Positions 25,102 through 33,634 of a DNA stretch of 64,000 nt are shown here, piece by piece. How positions within the stretch are numbered: the first letter of the stretch is position 1; every line of letters begins with the position of its first letter. This stretch comes from JBCBTD01 sp039818825 (lineage in GTDB: Bacteria > Pseudomonadota > Alphaproteobacteria > Geminicoccales > Geminicoccaceae), in NCBI GenBank assembly GCA_039818825.1, contig JBCBTD010000003.1:85206-149205 (forward strand), given 5' to 3'. A model generated the notes under the pieces. That model was not told where the DNA came from and did no database searches. It saw only the letters and a list, made by a program, of their open reading frames with translations. A program made the position numbers and the translations under genes.

Positions 25102-25743
25102 ATGGCACCGACAACGCCCTCAACGACCAACACGACTCCGGTCCAGCCGCCTATCGTCGTCAAGAAGTATGCCAATCGGCGGCTCTACAACACGAGCTCG
25201 AGCAGCTACGTCACGCTCGAAGAGCTTGCGCAACTGCTTCGCGACGGCCGCGATTTCGTCGTCTTCGATGCCAAATCGGGCGAAGAAATCACGCGGTCGG
25301 TCCTCACGCAGATCATCCTGGAAGAGGACAGCAAAGGCCGCAACCTCTTGCCTGTCGGCTTCTTGCGCCGTCTCATCGGCTACTACGATGACGGGCCTCA
25401 GGCGTTCTTGCCTCGGTATCTGGAAATGAGTATGGAGCACTTCATCCAGAACCAAGAGCAGATGCAGCGCTACTTCGAAGGGACGATGGGACGGTTCTTC
25501 CCAGTCAACCCGCTCAATGACATGACCCGACAGAACATGGCGTTCCTGCAGCAAGCAGCAGCGATGTTCCGTCCGTTTCCGTCGGGCAAAGAGGGCAAGG
25601 AAGCCAGCGACGTCGTCGACGAGCGCGAACAGGAAATCGCCGACCTCCGCGGTCAGGTCGAAGCTCTGCAAGCCGAGATCGACTCACTCAATGGCAACGT
25701 CGGTGCCGCCAATGCTTCTGCCGGCGGGCGTCGCTCTTCGTGA
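25102..25743 (+). CDS. phaR: Polyhydroxyalkanoate synthesis repressor PhaR
   Basis: DNA-binding repressor that also senses PHB granules. The N-terminal PHB/PHA accumulation regulator DNA-binding domain (about 14-75: VVKKYANRRLYNTSSSSYVT... EEITRSVLTQIILEE) is followed by the PHB-accumulation domain (FLRRLIGYYDDG... FIQNQEQMQRYFEGTMG) and a C-terminal coiled coil (about 175-205, REQEIADLRGQVEALQAEI). 213 residues. The phasin and phaC genes it normally controls are not in the window; a PHB-depolymerase-like esterase lies at 30.7-31.9 kb. Confidence 0.93.
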   Translation: MAPTTPSTTNTTPVQPPIVVKKYANRRLYNTSSSSYVTLEELAQLLRDGRDFVVFDAKSGEEITRSVLTQIILEEDSKGRNLLPVGFLRRLIGYYDDGPQAFLPRYLEMSMEHFIQNQEQMQRYFEGTMGRFFPVNPLNDMTRQNMAFLQQAAAMFRPFPSGKEGKEASDVVDEREQEIADLRGQVEALQAEIDSLNGNVGAANASAGGRRSS

Positions 25744-25761
25744 GTTCCCGCGCCCAGCCGT

Positions 25762-26238
25762 TCAGCGCATGTAGCTTATATAACTGCTCCAGTAGCGCTC
25801 GATCGCGACCAAGGACTGATTGATCGTCTGAAGCTGATCGCCGGTGACCACGCCGCCCGCCAAGTCATCGGCATTGCGCTGATACAGCTGGTCGATCTTC
25901 TGAGTCAGATCCAGCCCCTTCTCCGAAAGACGTACGCGTGTCATGCGGCGATCGTGCGGCGAGCGTTCTTGTTGTAGGTAGCCGTTCTCGACCAGCTTCT
26001 TGACGTTGTAAGAGACGTTCGACCCAAGGTAGTAGCCGCGGGCGGTGAGTTCGCCGACGGTCAGCTGCTCCTCGTTGATGTTGAACAAGATCAGCGTTTG
26101 CACGTTGTTGATGTCTTCGATACCGAGCCGATCGAGTTCGGTTTTGATCACATCGAGAAAGCGGCGGTGCAGCCGCTCGATGAGTCGGATCGTGTCCAGA
26201 TAGTTCTGCTTCACGCCATCACCGATATTTATCACCAT
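25762..26238 (-). CDS. LdtR-like MarR-family winged-helix regulator
   Basis: Alphaproteobacterial MarR-type regulator resembling LdtR (a regulator of an L,D-transpeptidase in Liberibacter and relatives). YLDTIRLIERLHRRFLDVIK, then the winged helix (LTVGELTARGYYLGSNVSYNVKKLVENGYLQQERSPHDRR...) and a C-terminal dimerisation helix. 158 residues from the ATG at 26236-26238; a GTG a few codons in would also give the conserved part. Convergent with phaR, 35 bases after the mmsB stop, so it may be read from the valine operon as well as from its own promoter. This region is noticeably more AT-rich than its neighbours. Confidence 0.78.
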   Translation of the reverse strand: MVINIGDGVKQNYLDTIRLIERLHRRFLDVIKTELDRLGIEDINNVQTLILFNINEEQLTVGELTARGYYLGSNVSYNVKKLVENGYLQQERSPHDRRMTRVRLSEKGLDLTQKIDQLYQRNADDLAGGVVTGDQLQTINQSLVAIERYWSSYISYMR

Positions 26239-26273
26239 TACGCCGAAGAAAGAGCAGATAGGGGCCGCTCGCA

Positions 26274-27173
26274 TCAGGACGACGTAATGTTCCCTTCTAT
26301 CATCTTGATGATGTACGAAAAGTCCTTTTTTCCATGGCCGGTTGCACGAAGCAGCTCGTAGAGTGCCGTAGCTGAGGCGCCGAGTGGGCTGCACGTGCCG
26401 CTCTCCAGCGCCGAACTCATGGCCAATTTGAGGTCCTTCAGCATCATCTCGGCTGTAAACCCTGGCGCGTACTCGCGATTGGCCGGCGACGTCGGGACCG
26501 GCCCCGGCACCGGGCAGTACGTCGTCAACGACCAACACTGCCCGGAGCTGGTCGACGCGACGTCGAACAGGCGTTGCCGCTCCAGCCCGAGTGCGTCAGC
26601 GAGCACGAAGGCCTCGGCAACCGCCGTCATCGAAATCCCGAGGATCAGGTTGTTGCAGATCTTCGCCGCCTGGCCGGTTCCGGGACCGCCGGTGTGCACC
26701 ACCGTCTTTCCCATCGCTGCCAACACCGGTCGGGCCCTGGCCACTGCGTCGTCCTGACCACCGACCATGAACGTCAGACTCGCCGCTGCGGCCCCGGTCA
26801 CGCCGCCCGACACCGGGGCGTCGGCCATGGCCAGGCCGCGCACCGCGGCGCATTCGTTGACGGCGCGCGCGGTGGCGACGTCGATCGTCGAAGCATCGAT
26901 CAACAGCGCGCCTGCCGGCGCCCGCTCGATGAGCCCGCCAGCCCCCTCGTAGACGGCGCGCACCGCGGCCCCGGCCGGCAACATGGTGATGATGGTCGTC
27001 GCGCTCGCGGCCGCGTCGCCTGGACTAGACGCCGCCCGGGCGCCGCCGGCAACTGCGCGGGCCAACGCGGCAGCATCGAGATCGAACGCCACCACACGAT
27101 GGCCGACCTTCAGCAGGTTGGCGGCCATTGGCCCACCCATGTTGCCCAATCCGACGAACGCCACCTCCGTCAT
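26274..27173 (-). CDS. mmsB: 3-hydroxyisobutyrate dehydrogenase
   Basis: NAD-dependent oxidation of 3-hydroxyisobutyrate to methylmalonate semialdehyde in valine degradation. 299 residues from the ATG at 27171-27173. N-terminal VGLGNMGGPMA cofactor motif, substrate segment DAPVSGGVTGA, and catalytic Lys in GQAAKICNNLILG. C-terminal GKKDFS is conserved. Follows the HIBCH gene, completing three consecutive valine-pathway steps on one strand. Confidence 0.92.
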   Translation of the reverse strand: MTEVAFVGLGNMGGPMAANLLKVGHRVVAFDLDAAALARAVAGGARAASSPGDAAASATTIITMLPAGAAVRAVYEGAGGLIERAPAGALLIDASTIDVATARAVNECAAVRGLAMADAPVSGGVTGAAAASLTFMVGGQDDAVARARPVLAAMGKTVVHTGGPGTGQAAKICNNLILGISMTAVAEAFVLADALGLERQRLFDVASTSSGQCWSLTTYCPVPGPVPTSPANREYAPGFTAEMMLKDLKLAMSSALESGTCSPLGASATALYELLRATGHGKKDFSYIIKMIEGNITSS

Positions 27174-27195
27174 CGCCTTCACTCTCCCTTGGCGG

Positions 27196-28266
27196 TTACG
27201 CCGGCACCCAGTCGAGCGGCAGATCGCCACCGTCGAGCGGAGCGAAATGGGCGTCGATGGAGGCATCGTCGACCGCCTCCAAGGCCGCCGGTCGCCAGCG
27301 CGGCTGGTTGTCCCGGTCGACCAACAACGCCCGCACGCCCTCGAAAAAGTCTCGGCCGGCAAGAACCCGCCGAACCATGCGGTACTCGAGGCGCATACAG
27401 TCCTCGAAGTCCAGCTCACGGCCGCGGGCCAGTTGGGCAAACGCCAGCTTGACGCTGGTCGGCGAGCGGCTGAGCACCGCTGTCCACTGCTCCCGCCCCC
27501 AGCCCGAAGGCTCGACCGCTGCCGCCGCCGCCACCTCGTCGAGGCCCGGCTGCGTGAACACCGCGGCGATCGCATCCCGGTGCCGCTCGATTTCGCTGAC
27601 GCCTTCCACACTCCCAGCCAGCCCCGCCACGACCTCGTCGACCTCGGCAGCGTTCCGCACCCGACCGAGCTCACCAATCAGCGTGCCGGCGGCGGCAGCG
27701 GGGATGAAATGCGTCGCCACCCCGGCCGCCAGGCTGTCGACCGGGCCGAGCCGCGTGCCAGCCAACGCCAGCCACTGCCCGACGCCATCGGCCATGCGGC
27801 TCAACACGAAGGTGCCGCCGACATCGGGGAACATGCCGATCAGCGTCTCCGGCATGGCAAACGCCGTTCGCTCGGTGGCGATCCGGTGGCTACCGTGCAC
27901 CGAGATGCCCACTCCACCGCCCATCGTGACCCCGTCGAGCAGCGCCACATAGGGTTTCGGGAACCGTTTGATCCGCCAGTTCATCCGGTACTCGTCGAAG
28001 AAGAACGGCGCTGCCGCGTCGACACCTTGGCGCTGCGCCAACCGGCAGACCTCGTGAACGTCGCCGCCGGCGCAGAACGCGCGCTCGCCTTCGCCAGTAA
28101 CCATCACGGCAACCACCTCGGGATCGTCCTTCCAGGTGGCCAACGCCTGGCTCACGGCAAGGATCATCCCATGCGTCAGGGCGTTGAGCGCCTTTGGCCG
28201 CTGCAAATGGATGTGGCCAAGCGCGCCCTCGCGGCGGATCTGCACCTCGGCGTCGGCGGTTCCCAC
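27196..28266 (-). CDS. 3-hydroxyisobutyryl-CoA hydrolase (enoyl-CoA hydratase family)
   Basis: Hydrolyses 3-hydroxyisobutyryl-CoA, the step between crotonase and MmsB in valine catabolism. 356 residues, typical for HIBCH and longer than ordinary crotonases. Oxyanion-hole residues in AFCAGGDVHEV and LDGVTMGGGVGISVHG, catalytic acidic residue in FAMPETLIGMFPDVGG. Start GTG at 28264-28266, two bases after the acyl-CoA dehydrogenase stop. Confidence 0.9.
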   Translation of the reverse strand: MGTADAEVQIRREGALGHIHLQRPKALNALTHGMILAVSQALATWKDDPEVVAVMVTGEGERAFCAGGDVHEVCRLAQRQGVDAAAPFFFDEYRMNWRIKRFPKPYVALLDGVTMGGGVGISVHGSHRIATERTAFAMPETLIGMFPDVGGTFVLSRMADGVGQWLALAGTRLGPVDSLAAGVATHFIPAAAAGTLIGELGRVRNAAEVDEVVAGLAGSVEGVSEIERHRDAIAAVFTQPGLDEVAAAAAVEPSGWGREQWTAVLSRSPTSVKLAFAQLARGRELDFEDCMRLEYRMVRRVLAGRDFFEGVRALLVDRDNQPRWRPAALEAVDDASIDAHFAPLDGGDLPLDWVPA

Positions 28267-28267
28267 C

Positions 28268-29410
28268 TCAGCGGCCCCCGATCAGATCGCGGGCGATGAT
28301 CAGGCGCATGATCTCGTTGGTTCCTTCGAGGATCTGGTGAACCCTGAGGTCGCGGACGATCCGCTCGATGCCGCAATCGCGGATGTAGCCATAGCCGCCG
28401 AACAGTTGCAGCGCCTCGTTGGCGACGCGAAACCCGACGTCGGTGGCGAACCTCTTGGCCATCGCTGCAGCCACGGTCCGGTCGACGGCACCGTCGTCGA
28501 GCTTGGCCGCTGCTCGGTGGACCATCATGCGCGCCGCCGTCAGCTCGGTCGCCATGTCGGCAAGCTTGAACTGGGTCGCCTGGAAGGCCGCCAGCGGCTG
28601 GCCGAACTGCCGGCGCTCGGTGGTGTGCAGGCCCGCGGCCTCCATCGCCGCCCGGGCGCCTCCGAGCGAACAGGCCGCGATGTTGACCCGGCCACCGTCC
28701 AGCCCCGCCATGGCGATCTTGAACCCATCGCCCTCCTCGCCCAATCGCTGGCCGATCGGGACTCGGCAGCCGTCGAAGTTCACGGCGGCAGTCGGCTGAG
28801 AGTTCCACCCCATTTTGTGTTCCTGGGCGCCGAACGAAAGGCCCGGCGTTCCGGCTTCGACCACCAACGCCGAGATCCCGGCGGACCCAGCGTCGCCGGT
28901 TCGAACCATGCACAAATACACCTCACTCCGGCCACCGCCGGAGATGAAGGCCTTCTGACCGTCCAGGACGTAATGGTCGCCATCGCGCCGGGCGCGGGTC
29001 GCGAGGCTGGCCGCATCCGAGCCGGCCCCGGGCTCCGTCAGGCAATAGCTGGCGAAGCCGTCCATCCGGCACAGCTCGGGCAACCAGCGCAGCCGCTGAG
29101 CACCGCTGCCGAACCGGTCGATCATCCACGCGACCATGTTGTGGATCGAGAGATAAGCCGCGGTCGACGGACAGGCCGCGGCCAGTTCCTCCAGCACGAC
29201 CGCCGCGTCGACCCGACCGAGCCCACTGCCGCCGACGTCGTCGGCGACGTAGAGCCCGGCGAAGCCCAAGGCTGCCGCAGCCCGCAGCGTGTCCTCGGGG
29301 AAAATCCTGTCCGCGTCCCAACGCTCGGCATGAGGCGCCATCGCGTCACGAGCGAAGGCCGCGGCGGTCGCCCGGAACGCCTCCTGGTCGTCGGAAAGCC
29401 CAAAGTCCAA
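28268..29410 (-). CDS. Acyl-CoA dehydrogenase, probably isobutyryl-CoA dehydrogenase
   Basis: FAD enzyme of the acyl-CoA dehydrogenase family, 380 residues. CLTEPGAGSDAASL binds FAD/substrate, and catalytic Glu lies in QILEGTNEIMRLI. Sits first in an operon with HIBCH and mmsB, which points to isobutyryl-CoA (ACAD8-like) rather than a generic substrate. The start is a TTG at 29408-29410 with GGGAGGA seven bases upstream; no ATG or GTG keeps the family N-terminus MDFGLSDDQEAFR. Divergent from hemB. Confidence 0.88.
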   Translation of the reverse strand: MDFGLSDDQEAFRATAAAFARDAMAPHAERWDADRIFPEDTLRAAAALGFAGLYVADDVGGSGLGRVDAAVVLEELAAACPSTAAYLSIHNMVAWMIDRFGSGAQRLRWLPELCRMDGFASYCLTEPGAGSDAASLATRARRDGDHYVLDGQKAFISGGGRSEVYLCMVRTGDAGSAGISALVVEAGTPGLSFGAQEHKMGWNSQPTAAVNFDGCRVPIGQRLGEEGDGFKIAMAGLDGGRVNIAACSLGGARAAMEAAGLHTTERRQFGQPLAAFQATQFKLADMATELTAARMMVHRAAAKLDDGAVDRTVAAAMAKRFATDVGFRVANEALQLFGGYGYIRDCGIERIVRDLRVHQILEGTNEIMRLIIARDLIGGR

Positions 29411-29560
29411 GCGTCAATCCTCCCGGAAGCGAGATATCCGACCGTGGGAAGCGGCCGTCAATCGCAGCGGTGCTCTTGTCGGGCGGGTCGAGTGGCGCTA
29501 GCCCGGTTCGATGCCAGCGCGACGGGTGACCGGGGCGGCCGGCGAAGAGGAGGCGGTGAG

Positions 29561-30562
29561 ATGCAGACCGGCCTGGGGCGGTTCCCGACCACGCGGATGC
29601 GCCGGCGACGCACCGACGACTGGGTCCGGCGCGTAGCCCAGGAACATGTCGTTACCCCGGCCGATCTGATCCTGCCGGTTTTCGTCATCGAAGGGGTCGA
29701 CCGCGTCGAGCCGGTGCCGTCGATGCCCGGGGTGGCGCGGCTGACCATCGACCGGGCCGTCGCCGTCGCCCGCGAGGCCCGTGGCCATGGCATCCCAGCG
29801 CTCGCGCTCTTCCCCTGCAGCCCCGACCGGGTGAAGACCGAGGACGGCCGCGAGGCCACCAACCCCGACAATCTGATTTGCCGCGCCGCCCGGGCGCTCC
29901 GCGAGGCCGTGCCCGAACTCGGGCTGATCGGCGACGTGGCCTTGGATCCCTACACCTCCCACGGCCAGGACGGCATCCTGGAGAACGGCGTCATCGTCAA
30001 CGACGCGACCGTAGCCGTGCTGGTCGAGCAAGCTCGGGTCCAGGCCGAAGCCGGCTGCTGCACCGTGGCGCCTTCGGACATGATGGACGGGCGCATCGGC
30101 GCCGTCCGCAAACGGCTCGACGAAGCCGGCCTCCACGATACTCGAATTCTCGCCTACGCCGCCAAGTACGCGTCCTGCTTCTACGGTCCGTTCCGCGACG
30201 CTTGTGGCTCTGCCAAGGCACTGGGCCAGGCCGACAAGCGCACCTACCAGATGAACCCGGCGAACGCCGCCGAGGCGCTGCACGAGGTCGCGATGGACCT
30301 GGAGGAAGGCGCCGATCTGGTGATGGTCAAGCCCGGCCTCCCCTATCTCGACATCATCCACCGGGTGAAAACCAACTTCGGCGTCCCCACCCTCGCCTAT
30401 CAGGTGTCCGGTGAGTACGCGATGCTGAAAGCCGCGACCGACAATGGCTGGCTCGACGGCGACAAGGCCATGTTGGAAACCCTCATCGCCATGAAGCGCG
30501 CCGGCGCCGATGCCATTCTCTCGTACGCCGCGATCGAGGTGGCCAGGCGACTGCAGGAGTAG
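29561..30562 (+). CDS. hemB: Delta-aminolevulinic acid dehydratase (porphobilinogen synthase)
   Basis: Condenses two 5-aminolevulinates to porphobilinogen in haem/corrin synthesis. 333 residues from the ATG at 29561, preceded by AGGAGG. Schiff-base lysines lie in TVAPSDMMDGR-adjacent AYAAKYASCFYGP and in LVMVKPGLPYLDII. At the metal site the sequence is DVALDPYTSHGQDG instead of a Cys-rich zinc site, as in Mg2+/K+-dependent alphaproteobacterial enzymes. A 150-base spacer separates it from the divergent valine operon; I see no clear operator there. Confidence 0.95.
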   Translation: MQTGLGRFPTTRMRRRRTDDWVRRVAQEHVVTPADLILPVFVIEGVDRVEPVPSMPGVARLTIDRAVAVAREARGHGIPALALFPCSPDRVKTEDGREATNPDNLICRAARALREAVPELGLIGDVALDPYTSHGQDGILENGVIVNDATVAVLVEQARVQAEAGCCTVAPSDMMDGRIGAVRKRLDEAGLHDTRILAYAAKYASCFYGPFRDACGSAKALGQADKRTYQMNPANAAEALHEVAMDLEEGADLVMVKPGLPYLDIIHRVKTNFGVPTLAYQVSGEYAMLKAATDNGWLDGDKAMLETLIAMKRAGADAILSYAAIEVARRLQE

Positions 30563-30658
30563 GCGAGACACGACTGCGCTTCGCACCATGGCGCAACGTG
30601 CGATCGGACCGGTTGGCGCCGTGCCACCGCTACGTCGCGTCTGCCGCGCTCCCGGCGT

Positions 30659-31870
30659 TCACTGGTCGTCGAGAAAAAACCGTACCATTTCGGCGGAGGC
30701 GTCGGGACCGGCCGCGTCCGCGTAGCTGCCGGCGGGGTTGCCGCCGGACCAGGCATGGCCAGCGCCCTCGACCAGCCACAGCTCGGCGACGACGCGGCCG
30801 TCCTCGAGCTGGCGGGTGCGCGCGTAGCCGCGACGCCCGGCGCCGACACCGTGCTCGATCGACGCCCTGGATGCGGGGTGTGCGTTTCGCGCCAAGCTCA
30901 TGAACCTGTCGGCGTTGGCCGGCGCCACGATGGGATCGTTGGTGCCATGGAACACGATCAAGCGCGGGGGCCTGGAGTCGGGTCTCGATGTCCCTTCGGT
31001 CGTAGCACCGTCGCCGCGCATGGCGGCGAAGCCGGAGGCGAGGTCGGTGGCCAGACCGCAGGGCACCCCTGAATGCACGCCGACCGCCGCGTAGAGTTCG
31101 GGAAAAGTCTCGCCCATCACGGCGGCCATCGCACCGCCGGCCGACAGGCCAGCAACGAACGTGCGGCCAGGAGGCACGCCGAACTCCGCGACCATCGCGT
31201 GGGTCAGTGAGGCGATGATCAGCGGCTCACCGTCGTCACGTCCCTGGTGCGCCGGCTCGAACCAGTTCCAACAGCCGGTGAGGTTTGCTCGCGCGCTTTG
31301 GCCGGGATAGACGACGATCAGCCGCTCCCGCTCGGCGACCACGTTCATGTTCGTTCCCGCAGCGAAGTCGTCCGGATCTTGCTGACAGCCGTGCAGCATC
31401 ACCAGTAGGCCCTCCACAGCTTCGGCCCCACACGACGGAACGTACAGCCGGTAGGCGCGGCTGCCCGCGGCGCAGGAGAAGGTCCGCGCCTCGAACCGAG
31501 CGCCTTCGACAAGTGTCGTCTCGCGAGCCCTGACGGCACCAGCCGAGGGCGTCGGCGCCTCGACGAGTCGACGTGCCTGCTGCAGCGCACGCACCACCTC
31601 GCCGAGTGGGCGGCGGGCGCGGCGCGGGAACTTGCGCGCGGGAACTGCGGCCTCCGTTGGCGCATCGGGCTGGTCCGCGGGGCCCACCAAGCGCAGATTC
31701 GGTGCCGGACGAGGCGCCGGCTCGGGACCATCCTTCGCGGCCACCGCCCCGGTCGTGCCCGGCGCGGCAGCAGCCAGCGCTTCCTGGATGATGGCGGTCG
31801 CTTCCAGCGGTTGCATGGCGCGTACGGAACCGAGTGCCCGGCGCATGGCGTCAGCGAATCGCTCGTTCAT
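30659..31870 (-). CDS. PHB-depolymerase-family esterase
   Basis: Alpha/beta hydrolase of the poly(3-hydroxybutyrate) depolymerase/LpqC family. Residues about 130-403 are the catalytic domain: oxyanion HGCQQDPDDFA, nucleophile in AGLSAGGAMAAV, acid in FHGTNDPIV and His in GAGHAWSGG. The first 125 residues are Ala/Pro/Arg-rich with no signal peptide, so the protein is likely cytoplasmic and could act on short oligomers or native granules. PHB-related function is supported by phaR 5 kb away, but the family also contains other esterases. Confidence 0.82.
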   Translation of the reverse strand: MNERFADAMRRALGSVRAMQPLEATAIIQEALAAAAPGTTGAVAAKDGPEPAPRPAPNLRLVGPADQPDAPTEAAVPARKFPRRARRPLGEVVRALQQARRLVEAPTPSAGAVRARETTLVEGARFEARTFSCAAGSRAYRLYVPSCGAEAVEGLLVMLHGCQQDPDDFAAGTNMNVVAERERLIVVYPGQSARANLTGCWNWFEPAHQGRDDGEPLIIASLTHAMVAEFGVPPGRTFVAGLSAGGAMAAVMGETFPELYAAVGVHSGVPCGLATDLASGFAAMRGDGATTEGTSRPDSRPPRLIVFHGTNDPIVAPANADRFMSLARNAHPASRASIEHGVGAGRRGYARTRQLEDGRVVAELWLVEGAGHAWSGGNPAGSYADAAGPDASAEMVRFFLDDQ

Positions 31871-31921
31871 GGGCGGCTTCCTCCTCCAGGGCGAATGGTG
31901 CGGTTGATCGGCACGGGCGAC

Positions 31922-32341
31922 CTAGCGGATGCGGTCGGCAAGGGCAGCGCGAACCTCTTGGCTCGCCTGCAAAGCGCCCAGTACCGTGATCGTGCCGATC
32001 GTGGCTCTGGCCAGTTCCGGGGCTACGTCGGTGGCGATCCGCGCGAGCCCGACGACCTTCAAATGGAGCATTTCACCGGCAGCGCGGGCAGCCTCCAAGT
32101 CGACGGAGGTGATGTCGCGCAGGCCCAGTTCCAGGCTGTGGCGGTCGATGGACCGCGTCACCTCGGGCGCGTGCGTCGTAAGCTGGTTGCGGATGGCCGT
32201 CCGGATGAAATCGGTGCGGTTCTGATAGAAGCCTTCCTGCACGAGGAGATCGACCCGCCCGAGGTCGACGTAGCTCAGATTGATCGTGACCTTCTCGGAG
32301 TCCGGGGCCCGCTCCCGGAGCTGGCGTACGTTGCCGCTCAT
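31922..32341 (-). CDS. Ribbon-helix-helix (CopG/MetJ-type) regulator
   Basis: Small DNA-binding protein, about 139 residues. The RHH motif is near the N-terminus: a beta strand EKVTINLSYVDLGRVDLLV followed by two helices with FYQNRTDFIRTAIRNQL. The C-terminal 85 residues form a helical domain of unknown role, larger than in antitoxin-type RHH proteins. I chose the ATG at 32339-32341, six bases after GGAG; an in-frame ATG four codons upstream lies inside the repeat operator. No toxin partner is beside it. The promoter carries GGATGG repeats at 32350-32387, suggesting autoregulation. Confidence 0.75.
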   Translation of the reverse strand: MSGNVRQLRERAPDSEKVTINLSYVDLGRVDLLVQEGFYQNRTDFIRTAIRNQLTTHAPEVTRSIDRHSLELGLRDITSVDLEAARAAGEMLHLKVVGLARIATDVAPELARATIGTITVLGALQASQEVRAALADRIR

Positions 32342-32349
32342 GGCATTCT

Positions 32350-32387
32350 CCATCCACACGGATGGTATATGGATGGTAAGCGGATGG
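32350..32387 (-). promoter_or_regulatory. Four GGATGG half-sites on an 11-bp period upstream of the RHH gene
   Basis: CCATCC at 32350-32355 (inverted), then GGATGG at 32360-32365, 32371-32376 and 32382-32387. The three direct copies start exactly 11 bases apart, about one helical turn, with related spacers (TATAT, TAAGC). This is the architecture expected for cooperative binding by RHH dimers, as with MetJ or Arc operators. It lies 9-46 bases upstream of the chosen start, so binding would block the promoter or ribosome site. Confidence 0.65.
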
Positions 32388-32492
32388 CCTGCAAGAGCAT
32401 GGTCGACGCCTGGGAGTCCAAGGTTGGTACGATGGATGTGCCAGGGACGCTGTGCTTCCGAGCGTTCGCGTTGCCGTGCCCGAGATGCACGC

Positions 32493-32513
32493 ACGTCCCA
32501 GGGACGTACGTCC
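32493..32513. repeat. Overlapping palindromes in the gene-free stretch upstream of motB
   Basis: ACGTCCC-A-GGGACGT (32493-32507) is a perfect 15-base palindrome, and GGACGTACGTCC (32502-32513) is a second perfect one sharing its right half. GGGACG occurs again at 32444-32449. The 307-base stretch 32342-32648 has no gene that I can support; besides this and the GGATGG array I see nothing in it. Possible operator for motB or an unannotated leftward transcript. Confidence 0.4.
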
Positions 32514-32648
32514 TCAGGTCGCGCAGCCGGTTCGGCGATGGTCGTCGTTCGTGCAGGAAGTGCCAGGGCCTAGCAGTCTGGCTCCAGCGGCTTCAGCATT
32601 CTTCAACCACCCGGTGCGATGCTGCTCGAACCCAGCACGCAGGTGGCC

Positions 32649-33581
32649 GTGAGCAACGTTCAGCCGATCATCAAGAAGGTCAAGAAGGGCGGCCACGCCC
32701 ACGCCCACAGCTCGGCGTGGAAGGTGGCGTACGCCGACTTCGTCACTGCGATGATGGCGTTCTTCTTGATGCTCTGGCTGTTGAACGCGTCGACCGAGGA
32801 GCAGCTCTCGGGGATCGCCGACTATTTCATGCCGACGACCAGCACCAGCGCGCCAACAGGCAGCCTCGGCTTCTCCGGCGGCGTCGCCACCGATATCGAC
32901 GGACCGTTGAACCTACCGCCGATGGGGATGCCGAGCGTCGTCGTCGGCTTGCCGCCTGGGGAGGATGGCGGCGAGGACGAGGCGAGCGAGAGCGCGGCCG
33001 TCGAGGACGCGAAGTTCCAAGACATCGAAGAGCGGCTGCGCGAGGCGATCGACAAGGACCCGGAGCTGGCCGGTCTGGAGGACCACTTGATCATCGACCG
33101 CACCGACGAGGGACTGCGAATCCAGCTGGTCGACCAGGACGACCGCTCGATGTTTCCCCGCGGCAGCGAGGCGATGCTCCCCCACACCCACGCCTTGCTG
33201 GCGCAGGTTGCCAAGGCCGTGACCGACACGTCGAACCAGGTCGCCATCAGCGGCCACACCGACGCGACGCCCTACCGCGCCGGCAGCGCCGGCGACAACT
33301 GGACCCTCTCGAGTGGCCGGGCCAACGCCGCCCGTCGCGTCCTGGTCGAGGGCGGTCTTCCCGAACAGCGTCTCGCCCGGGTCACCGGCAAGGCCTCGAC
33401 GGAACCACACCAACCGGACGACCCGACCGCCGCCAGCAACCGGCGGATCGCCATCGTGCTGCTCTACGCCGGCGGCAACCGCCCGGAACTGGCCAACCCG
33501 GAAGTGGCTGTACCGCCGGTGGTAGCGCCGCTGGTCGGTGAAACGTCCGCGGCACCTGGCATCGAGACCTGGCGCCCCTGA
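32649..33581 (+). CDS. motB: MotB-type flagellar motor stator protein
   Basis: Inner-membrane stator subunit that anchors to peptidoglycan. One transmembrane helix near residues 28-46 contains the proton-channel Asp30 in YADFVTAMMAFFLMLWLL. A C-terminal OmpA/MotB peptidoglycan-binding domain follows (about 150-285: SGHTDATPYR..., NWTLSSGRANAARRVL, SNRRIAIVLL). The GTG at 32649 matches the family N-terminus SNVQPIIKKVKKGG; an ATG ten codons earlier is possible. No motA or other flagellar gene is in the window, so its partner must be elsewhere. Confidence 0.88.
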   Translation: MSNVQPIIKKVKKGGHAHAHSSAWKVAYADFVTAMMAFFLMLWLLNASTEEQLSGIADYFMPTTSTSAPTGSLGFSGGVATDIDGPLNLPPMGMPSVVVGLPPGEDGGEDEASESAAVEDAKFQDIEERLREAIDKDPELAGLEDHLIIDRTDEGLRIQLVDQDDRSMFPRGSEAMLPHTHALLAQVAKAVTDTSNQVAISGHTDATPYRAGSAGDNWTLSSGRANAARRVLVEGGLPEQRLARVTGKASTEPHQPDDPTAASNRRIAIVLLYAGGNRPELANPEVAVPPVVAPLVGETSAAPGIETWRP

Positions 33582-33634
33582 CCGGAGGGCACGGTTGGCG
33601 TTGACGTCTGCACTCGCTAGACCCGGTTCCACCC

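Noticed and set aside
28876..28890. GGTTCGAA-type T-loop as a possible tRNA
   Set aside because: It lies in frame inside the acyl-CoA dehydrogenase gene and no acceptor or anticodon stem pairs around it. No tRNA-like cloverleaf was found in the window.
29458..30589. Antisense frames over hemB
   Set aside because: hemB has all catalytic motifs on the plus strand. The opposite frames have no conserved features.
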